Assembly (NCBI GenBank): GCA_013152475.1
Contig: JAADGH010000004.1
Span: 1-33,060 of the forward strand
DNA: 33,060 nt
Reading direction: 5' to 3'
Source of the DNA: Planctomycetota bacterium
GTDB lineage: Bacteria; Planctomycetota; Brocadiia; JAADGH01
Position 1 is the stretch's first letter, and each line of letters begins with the position of its first letter. Below are positions 22,142 to 30,099 of the stretch, one piece after another. The notes under the pieces are model-generated. The model ran no database searches, was not told where the DNA came from, and saw only the letters and a program-made list of their open reading frames with translations. Made by a program: the position numbers and the translations under genes.

Positions 22142-22507
22142 ATGTTGAGTAGCATACGCCTTACGAAGTGCCTCTTGGCTGTCATCGTCCTGCTGCTGGC
22201 CGCCGTCGCCTGGACGGCTGTCGTGGGCGAGAAAGTCGCCGCACAGGAAGGCACGGGGCGCTTCATGATCGGGGTCGTCGGCTTCTGGCGCGACAACTCC
22301 GAGCCGGTTTTCATTATCGACACACGGAAGCAGATGATCTCTATTTACGAGTTCGACAGCGAGCAGAACACACTCGATCTCATGGCCGTGCGCTCGTACG
22401 AGTACGATCGCAAGCTCATCGACTTCCCGATCCGCAAGACAAGGAGTCGCGCCCGCGGCCGGGGCCCCTCGGTACGGGCGATGATGAAACAGGCGGGAGC
22501 GGGTTGA
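22142..22507 (+). CDS. Small exported or membrane-anchored protein, paralogue of the previous gene
   Basis: A 121-residue protein preceded by AGGAGGTG. Residues 8-35 hold a signal peptide or anchor (CLLAVIVLLLAAVAWTAVVG, with a possible cleavage after VAA). The exported part, PVFIIDTRKQMISIYEFD then LDLMAVRSYEYDRKLIDFP, is homologous to the preceding protein. It ends in a basic segment (RKTRSRARGRGPSVRAMMKQ) absent from the partner. The two genes are 15 bases apart. A tandem duplication followed by divergence is the simple explanation. This is the last gene before the terminator at 22540. Confidence 0.75.
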   Translation: MLSSIRLTKCLLAVIVLLLAAVAWTAVVGEKVAAQEGTGRFMIGVVGFWRDNSEPVFIIDTRKQMISIYEFDSEQNTLDLMAVRSYEYDRKLIDFPIRKTRSRARGRGPSVRAMMKQAGAG

Positions 22508-22539
22508 TCCCGACCGATCTGTGGAGCAACACTGAAAAG

Positions 22540-22572
22540 CGGCTTCCTGGCGCCCGTCAGGGGGCCGTTTTT
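22540..22572 (+). terminator. Rho-independent terminator of the secretin operon
   Basis: CGGCTTCCTG pairs with CAGGGGGCCG (ten pairs, two of them G-T) around an eight-base loop, followed by TTTTT. Four A residues before the stem can extend the pairing into the T-run. It ends the unit that begins at the 13453 promoter. Confidence 0.82.
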
Positions 22573-22608
22573 CTTGGCCGATATTTGGACGTTCCCTAAG
22601 AGGTCCCC

Positions 22609-25134
22609 ATGTTTTCCCGGCGGAAGATCGCCCTGACAATCGCATCGGCAATTGTCGTCTTGGCCGCCCTTCTCGCGGTCCTGCTGCCCCGCCTTGGGGC
22701 GCGCCCGCGGAATGTCCTCCTCATCACTATCGATACCCTCCGGCCCGACCACCTCGGCTGCTACGGATATGGCAATATCCGAACGCCCAACATCGACCGC
22801 CTGGCGGAGGAAGGCGTCCGGTTCGAAAAGGTCGTTGTCCCCGTCCCCCTCACCACGCCGTCCCACGCCAGCATCCTTACCGGCGTCTACCCCACGCGTC
22901 ACAAAATACGCGACAACGCCGGGTTCGTCCTGGCGCCCGGCTGCCTCACCCTCGCGGAGGTGCTCCAGGCAAAAGGCTATGCGACCGGCGCCGTGGTAAG
23001 CGCCGCCCCCCTCGCGGCGGAGTTCGGACTGAACCGCGGATTCGACTTCTATGATGACAGGTTCACCTCCCTCGCCATCCCGGCAAAACGCACCGGCGAC
23101 GCCCACGCCGTGCCGGAGGAAAATGAAAAGAAAGGGGACGAGGCCACAGCGGCGGCGCTGGAATGGCTCCGCGGGACCACCCGGAGCGCAACCGGTCGTC
23201 CCTTCTTCCTTTGGGTCCACTACTACGACCCCCATGTTGCGTACGCCCCCCCCCAGCCCTTCCGCGACCAATACCCGCAGCGCCCCTACGACGGCGAGAT
23301 CGCCTACACCGACGCATGCATCGGGAAGCTCCTTGATGGTATGAAGGAGCTTGGCGTCTACGAAAACACGCACGTGATCCTCACCGCCGATCATGGCGAG
23401 AGTCTGGGCGAACACGGGGAGTTAACCCACGGCATCTTCCTCTACGACGCCACGGTCCTCGTGCCGCTCATCCTGCACCCCGCAGGGGGCCAAAAACGGG
23501 GCGTGGTCTATCCGCACCAGGTGCGCTCCGTCGATATCATGCCCACCATTTTGGACCTGGCAGGCGTTTCCATTCCCGATGGACTGCACGGGCGGGACCT
23601 CATGCCGGCTGTCGCCCATGGCTCGCAGCCCCCTAACCCCGTGGCCTATTTGGAAAACTACGCGAACCGGATCAACTTCGGCTGGTGTGTGCTGCGAGGC
23701 ATTCGGACCGACACGCGAAAGTACATTCATTCCACCCTGCCGGAGCTCTATGAGCTCGATGTCGACCCCGGAGAGACGAAGAACCGGGTAAACGACTCGA
23801 GCGAGGCCGACCGCATGAAACAGAAACTGAGCGATCTCATAAGCCGGCTTGCGACCGATGCAGGCCCGGAACAGACGTCCCCCGGTTCGTCGGCGGTCCT
23901 TGCAAAGCTCCGGTCCCTCGGCTATGCGGCGGGGGGCTATGGATTTTCGCTGGATGCCGATGACGCGCAGCGGCCCGACCCAAAGCAGATGATCGGCGTC
24001 GGGAACGACATGCTTCGCGCCCTCGCCATGGCCCGCGAGGGAAAGATCGACGAGGCCATCCTCGCCCTCGAAAAGGTCTGCAATAAGGACAAGACGAATG
24101 TGAGCGCGTGGCACTGGCTGGCCAATCTGACCCAGCAGGCCGGTTACGAGCATGCCGCGCTCTCCGCCTATCGAAAGGCGGTGGCCCTTGCGCCCGACTC
24201 GCCGGGGCTCCGATGCGAGATGGGCTATCTGTTGATGAAGATGGGCGACCTCAAGGCCGCAGAAGAAACCTACCGTAGTGTCATCCGGGAGCGGCCCAAG
24301 TTCGCCCAGGCCCACAAGGGCCTGGCAGACGTCTGCTACTACACAGGCCGGATCGACGACGCCGCCAAGGCATACGCCCGCGCCATTGAACTCGACCCGG
24401 CGGACCTCGACGCGCAACTGGAACGGGCCTTTGCGCTCACGGTGATGAAGGACCAAGAGACGGGCCTGGAGGAGTACCGAAAGATTATCGAGACCCATCC
24501 GAAGGACGCGAAGGTCCGGTGCGGATTGGCCGACGCCCTCCGCGCCCTCGGCAAGTACAAGGAGGCGGTGGACGAGCTTCACCTCGCCATCAAGCTGGCG
24601 CCGGACCGGCCCGCAGCGTACCTGGAGCTGGCGGGGCTTCTGCTCGATACAGGACACTACAAGGAGGCGAAGGTCCCCATCGCCCGATCGCTACAGATCC
24701 TTCCCGACTCCGCTCGGGCGGCAAACCAACTGGGCAAGTACTATTACCTGGCCGGCGACAAGAAAAAGGCGGAGCTGGCCTACCGAAAGGCCGTCTATCT
24801 CAATCCCGGTTCCAGCGAATACCACAGCGACCTGGGGGCCGCCCTGCAGAAGCAGCGCCGCTTTTCGGAAGCCATCCGGGAATACGAAAAGGCCGTGCGG
24901 CTTGACGACAGAAACGCGGACGCGCTCTTCAACCTGGGATCCGCACTGTTCCAGGCCAAACGCGACGCCGAAGGGGTGGCGGCCTTCCGCCGGGCGCTGG
25001 CCCTGCGCCCCGACTTCGCCCGGCGCGTGCTCTTCCTCCTGAACCAGCTCCTCAGGTTGGAGCCGAAGAACAAGGCCGCCGCGTCGCTGCGCAACGAGAT
25101 CAAAGGACCCCCTGTTCCCGCAAAGGATAAGTGA
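22609..25134 (+). CDS. Sulfatase-fold hydrolase/transferase with C-terminal TPR array
   Basis: 841 residues. Residues 8-28 are a membrane anchor. Residues 35-410 are an alkaline-phosphatase/sulfatase fold: NVLLITIDTLRPDHLGCYGY (metal-binding D42), PNIDRLAEEGVRF, and VILTADHGESLGEHG (metal-binding D261-H262). At the catalytic motif, where sulfatases have C/S-x-P-S/A-R, this protein has T82-T-P-S-H86. There is thus no formylglycine precursor; Thr is the nucleophile in related phosphoethanolamine and phosphoglycerol transferases. Residues 455-830 contain about ten TPRs (for example YRSVIRERPKFAQAHKGLADVCYYTGRIDDAAKAY). The protein probably acts outside the inner membrane on a phospho- or sulfo-ester, with the TPRs binding partners. 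It starts just after the secretin operon terminator; tilS begins three bases after its stop. Confidence 0.88.
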   Translation: MFSRRKIALTIASAIVVLAALLAVLLPRLGARPRNVLLITIDTLRPDHLGCYGYGNIRTPNIDRLAEEGVRFEKVVVPVPLTTPSHASILTGVYPTRHKIRDNAGFVLAPGCLTLAEVLQAKGYATGAVVSAAPLAAEFGLNRGFDFYDDRFTSLAIPAKRTGDAHAVPEENEKKGDEATAAALEWLRGTTRSATGRPFFLWVHYYDPHVAYAPPQPFRDQYPQRPYDGEIAYTDACIGKLLDGMKELGVYENTHVILTADHGESLGEHGELTHGIFLYDATVLVPLILHPAGGQKRGVVYPHQVRSVDIMPTILDLAGVSIPDGLHGRDLMPAVAHGSQPPNPVAYLENYANRINFGWCVLRGIRTDTRKYIHSTLPELYELDVDPGETKNRVNDSSEADRMKQKLSDLISRLATDAGPEQTSPGSSAVLAKLRSLGYAAGGYGFSLDADDAQRPDPKQMIGVGNDMLRALAMAREGKIDEAILALEKVCNKDKTNVSAWHWLANLTQQAGYEHAALSAYRKAVALAPDSPGLRCEMGYLLMKMGDLKAAEETYRSVIRERPKFAQAHKGLADVCYYTGRIDDAAKAYARAIELDPADLDAQLERAFALTVMKDQETGLEEYRKIIETHPKDAKVRCGLADALRALGKYKEAVDELHLAIKLAPDRPAAYLELAGLLLDTGHYKEAKVPIARSLQILPDSARAANQLGKYYYLAGDKKKAELAYRKAVYLNPGSSEYHSDLGAALQKQRRFSEAIREYEKAVRLDDRNADALFNLGSALFQAKRDAEGVAAFRRALALRPDFARRVLFLLNQLLRLEPKNKAAASLRNEIKGPPVPAKDK

Positions 25135-25137
25135 ACC

Positions 25138-26577
25138 ATGCCGCGCGACCCGTTTATGGAATCGGTTACCGACACGATCAGGCGTTACAGTCTTCTCTGT
25201 GAAAAAAATGAGGTCGTCGTCGGTGTGTCAGGCGGGCCCGATTCCGTCGCCCTGTTGCGGGCGCTATGCCGGCTGCGTGACCACCGCGGAACCCCCTCCT
25301 GGATCTGCGTCGCCCATCTGGACCACATGCTCCGCGGCAAGGAGGCCGAGGCCGACGCGGTCTTTGTCAAGCGCATTGCCAAGCGGCTGGACTGCATGTG
25401 CTTCGATGGGAAGGCCGACGTTCGCGAGATCGCCGCCGGCAAGGGCCTGTCCATCGAAGAGGCCGCCCGCGAGGCGCGCTATGCCTACCTGGAACAAGTC
25501 TGCCTGTCGGTGAACGCCACGCGGCTTGCCCTCGGTCACACGGCCGACGACAACGCGGAGACGGTCCTGCACCGCTTCCTCCGGGGGACGGGTGTTGCCG
25601 GTCTGGCGGGTATTCCCGCCAAGCGGCGGCTGGCGGAGCGCTCCCAAGTCATGATCATCCGACCCTTGATTCGGACCTGGCGCGCCGACGTGCTTGCCTT
25701 CCTCCGCAAGCACCGGCAGAGGTACCGTGTCGATTCCTCGAACACAAGCTCCGCATACCTCCGAAACCGCCTCCGCAATGAGCTGATTCCCCTGCTGGAA
25801 TCGGAGTACAACAGCGACCTCCGCAGCGCAATGGGGCGCTTGGCCGAGACATGCCGCGAAGCGGCCGATTTCCTCACGCTTACCGCCCGGCGGACGTTCG
25901 AAGGTTTGGCTCACGAGCATCGAGAGGGAGCGGTCGTGATGCCGGTCTCGGAACTTGCCGGTGTGCACGCCGCGGTGCTGCCGATGGTGGTTCGTATGGC
26001 GATCGAAACGATGGGAGTCGGCCTGAAGCAGATCACCCGCGAGCACTACACGGCGGTTGCGCAGTTGATCCACGAAAAGGGAGGCGAGAAGGAACGAACG
26101 CTGCCCTGCGGCCTCCGCGTGGTCCGCAGCGGCGGCGACCTGCGCTTTCAGAAGACGCCGGCCAGGGCGCACAAGGCGCTGAAGCCCGTCGAGCTTTCCA
26201 TCCCCGGCGCGACCGACGTGCCAGGCACGGACATCACCCTGTCAACCGAGATTCTCGATGCGGGAAGGGATCTGTTGGCGAACTTCATCCGTTTCAAAAA
26301 CAAGCACGAGGAGATGGTGGACCTCGACAAGCTCTCCCCGCCCCTCACGCTTCGCAGCCGGAGGCCGGGTGAGCGCTTCCGCCCGCTCGGCGCAAAGGGG
26401 ACGTGCAAGCTCCAGGACTTCATGGTGGACCAGAAGATTCCGAGGGAAGCACGGGCCCGGCTTCCCATCCTCGCCGACCGGAAGCGCCCGGTCTGGGTTG
26501 TGGGCTACCGCATCGACGACCGGGTGAAAGTGACGTCATCCACAAAGCGGGTGCTGAAACTTACAGCGGAATTTTGA
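25138..26577 (+). CDS. tilS: tRNA(Ile)-lysidine synthetase
   Basis: A 479-residue enzyme that attaches lysine to C34 of the AUA-reading tRNA-Ile in an ATP-dependent reaction. The PP-loop SGGPDS lies at residues 31-36. VAHLDHMLRGKEAEADAVFV, EEAAREARYAYLEQV and ALGHTADDNAETVLHRFLRGTG are typical TilS landmarks, followed by RNRLRNELIPLLE. The C-terminal tRNA-binding domain includes LRSRRPGERFRPLGAKGTCKLQDFMVDQKIPREARARLPIL, the standard ending of the long TilS form. Met7 (ATG 25156) is an alternative start. The gene starts three bases after the sulfatase-type gene and is probably co-transcribed with it. It is normally essential. Confidence 0.95.
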   Translation: MPRDPFMESVTDTIRRYSLLCEKNEVVVGVSGGPDSVALLRALCRLRDHRGTPSWICVAHLDHMLRGKEAEADAVFVKRIAKRLDCMCFDGKADVREIAAGKGLSIEEAAREARYAYLEQVCLSVNATRLALGHTADDNAETVLHRFLRGTGVAGLAGIPAKRRLAERSQVMIIRPLIRTWRADVLAFLRKHRQRYRVDSSNTSSAYLRNRLRNELIPLLESEYNSDLRSAMGRLAETCREAADFLTLTARRTFEGLAHEHREGAVVMPVSELAGVHAAVLPMVVRMAIETMGVGLKQITREHYTAVAQLIHEKGGEKERTLPCGLRVVRSGGDLRFQKTPARAHKALKPVELSIPGATDVPGTDITLSTEILDAGRDLLANFIRFKNKHEEMVDLDKLSPPLTLRSRRPGERFRPLGAKGTCKLQDFMVDQKIPREARARLPILADRKRPVWVVGYRIDDRVKVTSSTKRVLKLTAEF

Positions 26578-26579
26578 AC

Positions 26580-27692
26580 CTACTTCGCAGCCGCTTCAGT
26601 CTTCTCGCTCTTCTCGCGCAGGCAGACCACCAGCCCCTTTTCGTTCACCAGGAAGAGTTGGTCGGTGGTGTAGTTCGTGGGGAAGAATTTGTACTTGCCG
26701 ACATGAATTCGCTTCTCGAGTTCGCCGCTCCGGGCATTGACGGCCCGGATAACCCCGGGCTTCTTGCTGAGCAGGTAGGCGCGTTTCGTTCCCACCGCCA
26801 GAACCCTCTCGGCTTCTTGGTCCCGCCATCTCATCGTTCCGGATTCGGCGTCCAGGGCAACCACGCCGTTGTTGTACGACTCGGCATAAACGGCGTCCGC
26901 CGTCCCGAGCGGGCGCTTGCGGACCATGCTGCCGGTGGTGGTTTCCCACTTCTCAAACCCGGTGACCGGGTCGAGGGCGTAGACCTTGTAGTCGGTCGAC
27001 CCGACGTAGCAGATGTCGGCCATGGGATAGGGTGCGGCCTCAATGGGCCCGCGGGTCTCGCGCTGCCATATTTTCTCCCCGATCCGGGCGTTGATGCAGT
27101 ATATCCACCCCGTGTCGTCGCCGACAAAGAAGAAGTCGCCGAGGGCGGCGGGCGCGCCGAACATCCGCCCGCGGAGACGGATGTACCACGCCAGTGTGCC
27201 GTCCAACGCCTCGACCGTGTTGAGGATGTGCCGGCCGGGCACGGCGACCAGGCCAATGTTCGCTGCGGGCGGCGCCGTGGGCGAGAAGTCCAATGGGCGG
27301 TTCCAGATCACATGGCCGCTCTGTTTCTCCAGGGCGTAGAGGCGGTCGCCGATGAGCATATACACGCCGTCGGCGTTGTCGCAAGGGGGATACTCCAGGC
27401 AAAAGTCAAGCTGGTATTGCCATTGGAGCACACCGGTCTTTGTGTTGATGGCATAGAGCTTGCGCTTTTCCGTTTCGAGGCAGATGAGCCCATCGAGAAG
27501 GTAGACGTTCCGCACCGGCTGATAACCGATACCGCAGTGCCAGACCTCTTCCATATCGAGCTGTCGCAGGGCCTCTTCGGTGGGCAGCAGGCGCTCCGTT
27601 GCTGGCCGGCCGAAATCCTCCCCGGCGCATGAGGCCAACAGCACAACAAGAACGGACATAAGAAGCAGACGGCGATGTCTCTCACAGATCAT
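26580..27692 (-). CDS. PQQ-type beta-propeller lipoprotein (BamB-like fold)
   Basis: A 370-residue protein with a signal peptide ending in the lipobox LASC (LLLMSVLVVLLASCAGED), so it is probably a lipid-anchored envelope protein. The remainder has seven or eight propeller blades with the PQQ-repeat pattern: LYAINTKTGVLQWQYQL, then LYALEKQSGHVIWNRPL, then IYCINARIGEKIWQRET, then VYALDPVTGFEKWETTT, then VVALDAESGTMRWRDQE. No quinoprotein active site is evident, so a scaffold or assembly role like BamB is more likely than a dehydrogenase. It ends in a charged tail (REKSEKTEAAAK). Its stop codon lies two bases from the convergent tilS stop, with no room for a terminator between them. Confidence 0.85.
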   Translation of the reverse strand: MICERHRRLLLMSVLVVLLASCAGEDFGRPATERLLPTEEALRQLDMEEVWHCGIGYQPVRNVYLLDGLICLETEKRKLYAINTKTGVLQWQYQLDFCLEYPPCDNADGVYMLIGDRLYALEKQSGHVIWNRPLDFSPTAPPAANIGLVAVPGRHILNTVEALDGTLAWYIRLRGRMFGAPAALGDFFFVGDDTGWIYCINARIGEKIWQRETRGPIEAAPYPMADICYVGSTDYKVYALDPVTGFEKWETTTGSMVRKRPLGTADAVYAESYNNGVVALDAESGTMRWRDQEAERVLAVGTKRAYLLSKKPGVIRAVNARSGELEKRIHVGKYKFFPTNYTTDQLFLVNEKGLVVCLREKSEKTEAAAK

Positions 27693-27759
27693 GTCTTATG
27701 CCTTTCCGCAACGAGAATTGAAGCGGTTCTCGGTGACGATAGATATCCCACATGCGGCT

Positions 27760-27788
27760 AAACTAACACCTTGTTTCGCGCCTGTCAA
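27760..27788 (-). promoter_or_regulatory. Probable promoter of the beta-propeller lipoprotein gene
   Basis: The minus strand has a perfect TTGACA (27788-27783), a 17-base spacer and a weaker TAGTTT (27765-27760), about 70 bases upstream of ATG 27692. Confidence 0.5.
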
Positions 27789-27833
27789 GCGAAAACTTGC
27801 CCAGGAGTGACCCAGGCAGGTAGATCGTTCCCA

Positions 27834-27861
27834 CCCTGGGACCGCGTAAGCGGTCCCAGGG
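27834..27861. repeat. Perfect 12-bp hairpin with GTAA loop, REP-like
   Basis: CCCTGGGACCGC and GCGGTCCCAGGG form 12 perfect pairs around GTAA (27846-27849). There is no following T-run, so it is not a standard terminator on either strand. Its compact GC-rich form between genes is typical of REP palindromes. The rest of 27862-27981 holds nothing I can identify. Confidence 0.55.
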
Positions 27862-27981
27862 GGATGGTTTCGATGCGGAGGGGGGAAGGGTGAGCACGCA
27901 GGAGTCCACCTGGCTTCCGGCCTCCGCGAAGATCATCGCCGGGGTTTTGGCGCCATTCCTCCCGTTCCCTTTTTCCGCCCG

Positions 27982-28440
27982 CTATCCATTCCCTTCGTGT
28001 CGCTCGACCTCGAGCGAGATGACGCGGTAGGCGAACTGCACCTCGATGAGCGCGAAGACGCACCCAATAAAGAGCGAAACGATGCCGAGACAGAAGATGG
28101 CTACGGGGACTTTGCCGCCCGGCAGGATGCCGAAGCGGACCATGGCGTCGCACAGCGAGGTGGCGATCATGAAGAGAATCGACACGTAAAGGCAGACGAT
28201 TGCATTTCGTGCGCACCACGCCCGGCGCATGAGAAAGCCGATCTGCTTCGTCAGGTTCTCGATGTGCGGGTCGTTCGCGTTGGCCTCGGCAAAGCCGGCG
28301 CGCCGGTCGATGATGCTGCGAACGCGCGTGACGATGTTCGAGTACTTCGAGTGCAGCCCCAGCAGAAGCAGCCCCGCCGCCGACACCATGACGGCGGGGG
28401 TGACGAGCTCCGCGATGAATTGAACCGGTTCGGGAGCCAT
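27982..28440 (-). CDS. DUF2721-like membrane protein
   Basis: A 152-residue protein starting at ATG 28440, two bases after the symporter stop, with GGAG six bases before the start. Hydrophobic segments lie at about 10-28 (VTPAVMVSAAGLLLLGL), 78-97 (IVCLYVSILFMIATSLCDAM) and 108-132 (VAIFCLGIVSLFIGCVFALIEVQ). Between the first two is the conserved-looking cytoplasmic helix YSNIVTRVRSIIDRRAGF, then LTKQIGFLMRRAWCARNAI. This three-helix plan with a basic linker is that of DUF2721 proteins, whose function is unknown. The frame stays open far upstream across the symporter gene, but that extension is a shadow. Tight spacing implies co-expression with the symporter. Confidence 0.72.
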   Translation of the reverse strand: MAPEPVQFIAELVTPAVMVSAAGLLLLGLHSKYSNIVTRVRSIIDRRAGFAEANANDPHIENLTKQIGFLMRRAWCARNAIVCLYVSILFMIATSLCDAMVRFGILPGGKVPVAIFCLGIVSLFIGCVFALIEVQFAYRVISLEVERHEGNG

Positions 28441-28442
28441 GC

Positions 28443-29936
28443 CTACTCCGCCCTCGATTCCGGTTCGTTTTCCCGGAAGAAGATGAAGTGCACGCCGAGC
28501 GCCACAAGAAAGCAGGCCAGATTTCCGACAACCGGCCAGAGGAGGAAGTTGATTTTCAGAACGAACATCATGGCGTAAAGACATGCGTAGCAACACACGA
28601 AACCGATCAGCGCCGCCCACTTGTTGACCCGGAACGGTAGGAAGGCCAGCGCCATCAGACCGAGGATGCCGTTGCAGGAAATGCCCATGATCATCCCCCA
28701 GAGATCCTGGCCCTGCCTCCAAACGTGAACGAAACTGGCCGCAAGGAGCACGGCAAAGATCCCCCAGAGCACCGTCAGCAGCCGCGCAACGATGAGGTAC
28801 CCCCGCTCGGAGCCATCTTTGACGAGGAACCGCTTGTAGAGGTCCTCCACGCAGACGGTCGCCGCAGAGTTCATGCTGGCCGCGATGCTCGACATGGCCG
28901 CCGCGAGGATCGCGGCGATGATAATCCCGGACAGCGCGACGGGAAACTGCTTCACGACAAAGTAGGGATAGATGGCGTCGCGCCGGCCCATCGCCTTCAG
29001 CGCTTCGAAGTTCGCATCGGGGTTCACGCTGAAGTATACAAACAGCGCCGTGCCGATGAAGTAGAAGATGTAGGCGAGGGGGATGTACCCGAGGATCGCG
29101 ATCCACACGCTGCGGTTGGCCTTGGCGGTGGACTCGGTCGTCATGTAGCGCTGCGTCATGTCCTGCTGTGTGCCGTAGATACGGATGGTCTCGAAGATCG
29201 TTTGGAGAATCAGCCAGAGCGTAACCTTCTGGCGCAAATCGATGCTCCAGTCGAACATCTGAAACTTATTGTGCTCTCTGGCCACGCGGATGAAGTCGCC
29301 CATGCCGATGGCGCCGATGATGTAGAAGATGCTCATGACGGCCGCCGCAATGAAAATGACCGCCTGGATCGCCTCCGTCAAGATCACCGCCCGGATGCCC
29401 CCCATGACGGAATAGACGATCACGACCGCACCCATCACGAGGATCACGGCATACACATTGAAGCCTGTGATGATGCTGAATGCGAGTGCCGGCAGGTAGA
29501 GGATAATCGCCATTCGCGCTACCGAGAGAGCGATGAACGACACCGTCCCGATCACTCGCGCCGACACGTGAATGCGCCGCTCCAGGTACTCATAGACGCT
29601 CACCACGCCGGCCTCGCGATAGCGCGGGAGGACGAACCGCGTAATCACAAACGCCGTGAGAATAAGGAAGGGAAGCTGCACCGACCACTTCAGGTTGTCC
29701 GGCCCGAAGGCCGCACCGGGAATGGCCATCATCGTCAATGCCGAGAGATATGTAGCCAGCAGGGACAGCCCGACGAGGATGAAGTTGATATTCCCCTCGC
29801 CGATGAAAAACCCCTTCGTATCCTTCACTCGCCGACTGGCCCACCAGCCGATAGTGAGCATGCCGAGGAGATAGATGACGACAACAACATAGTTCGCCGC
29901 ACCGAACCCGATGGGCGCAATTTCCTGTTGAGCCAT
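28443..29936 (-). CDS. Sodium/solute symporter (SSS family)
   Basis: 497 residues from ATG 29936, which has GAGG eight bases upstream; in-frame starts at 29942 and 29954 are less well placed. The protein has about 13 hydrophobic helices, the layout of SSS transporters. Family marks are WWASRRVKDTKGFFIGEGNI near the N-terminus, LLATYLSALTMMAIPGAAF in the sodium-site region of helix 1, and VIVYSVMGGIRAVILTEAIQAVIF, the classic SSS signature. Late helices include AAILAAAMSSIAASMNSAAT, a second sodium-site region. Family substrates include sugars, amino acids, carboxylates and nucleosides; none can be chosen here. It is divergent from the PHP gene and forms a pair with the downstream DUF2721-like gene. 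Confidence 0.92.
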   Translation of the reverse strand: MAQQEIAPIGFGAANYVVVVIYLLGMLTIGWWASRRVKDTKGFFIGEGNINFILVGLSLLATYLSALTMMAIPGAAFGPDNLKWSVQLPFLILTAFVITRFVLPRYREAGVVSVYEYLERRIHVSARVIGTVSFIALSVARMAIILYLPALAFSIITGFNVYAVILVMGAVVIVYSVMGGIRAVILTEAIQAVIFIAAAVMSIFYIIGAIGMGDFIRVAREHNKFQMFDWSIDLRQKVTLWLILQTIFETIRIYGTQQDMTQRYMTTESTAKANRSVWIAILGYIPLAYIFYFIGTALFVYFSVNPDANFEALKAMGRRDAIYPYFVVKQFPVALSGIIIAAILAAAMSSIAASMNSAATVCVEDLYKRFLVKDGSERGYLIVARLLTVLWGIFAVLLAASFVHVWRQGQDLWGMIMGISCNGILGLMALAFLPFRVNKWAALIGFVCCYACLYAMMFVLKINFLLWPVVGNLACFLVALGVHFIFFRENEPESRAE

Positions 29937-29974
29937 GCTCATGACCTCTCTCAAACTCGCTGATCGGCGCGTAG

Positions 29975-30040
29975 GATACCAGAATGTCTTCCGAAGGGAA
30001 AGGCAAAAGAGGGTAGCGCCGAGGCCCGGTTGCTGGTATC
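29975..30040. promoter_or_regulatory. Paired inverted half-sites in a divergent intergenic region
   Basis: GATACCAG (29975-29982) and its exact inverse CTGGTATC (30033-30040) lie 50 bases apart between the divergent symporter and PHP genes. Their outward placement suits a regulator that bends or loops DNA. No strong core promoter was found for either gene. Confidence 0.35.
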
Positions 30041-30071
30041 ATGTCACGCCCGTAATGAATCGTAGCATTTG

Positions 30072-30084
30072 TCCGTGACACGGA
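30072..30084. repeat. 13-base palindrome before the PHP gene
   Basis: TCCGTG-A-CACGGA is a perfect inverted repeat ending 15 bases before the GTG start at 30100. It could be an operator or a small hairpin near the ribosome site. Confidence 0.35.
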
Positions 30085-30099
30085 AAGGACGGAACGTTC

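Noticed and set aside
20795..22651. 618-residue minus-strand open frame across the secretin end and both small genes
   Set aside because: It crosses three plus-strand genes that have good ribosome sites and a terminator. Its translation has no domain.
27982..29106. 374-residue frame joining the DUF2721-like protein to an upstream extension
   Set aside because: The upstream part overlaps the symporter in another frame and has no sense. ATG 28440 has its own ribosome site and begins the recognisable protein.
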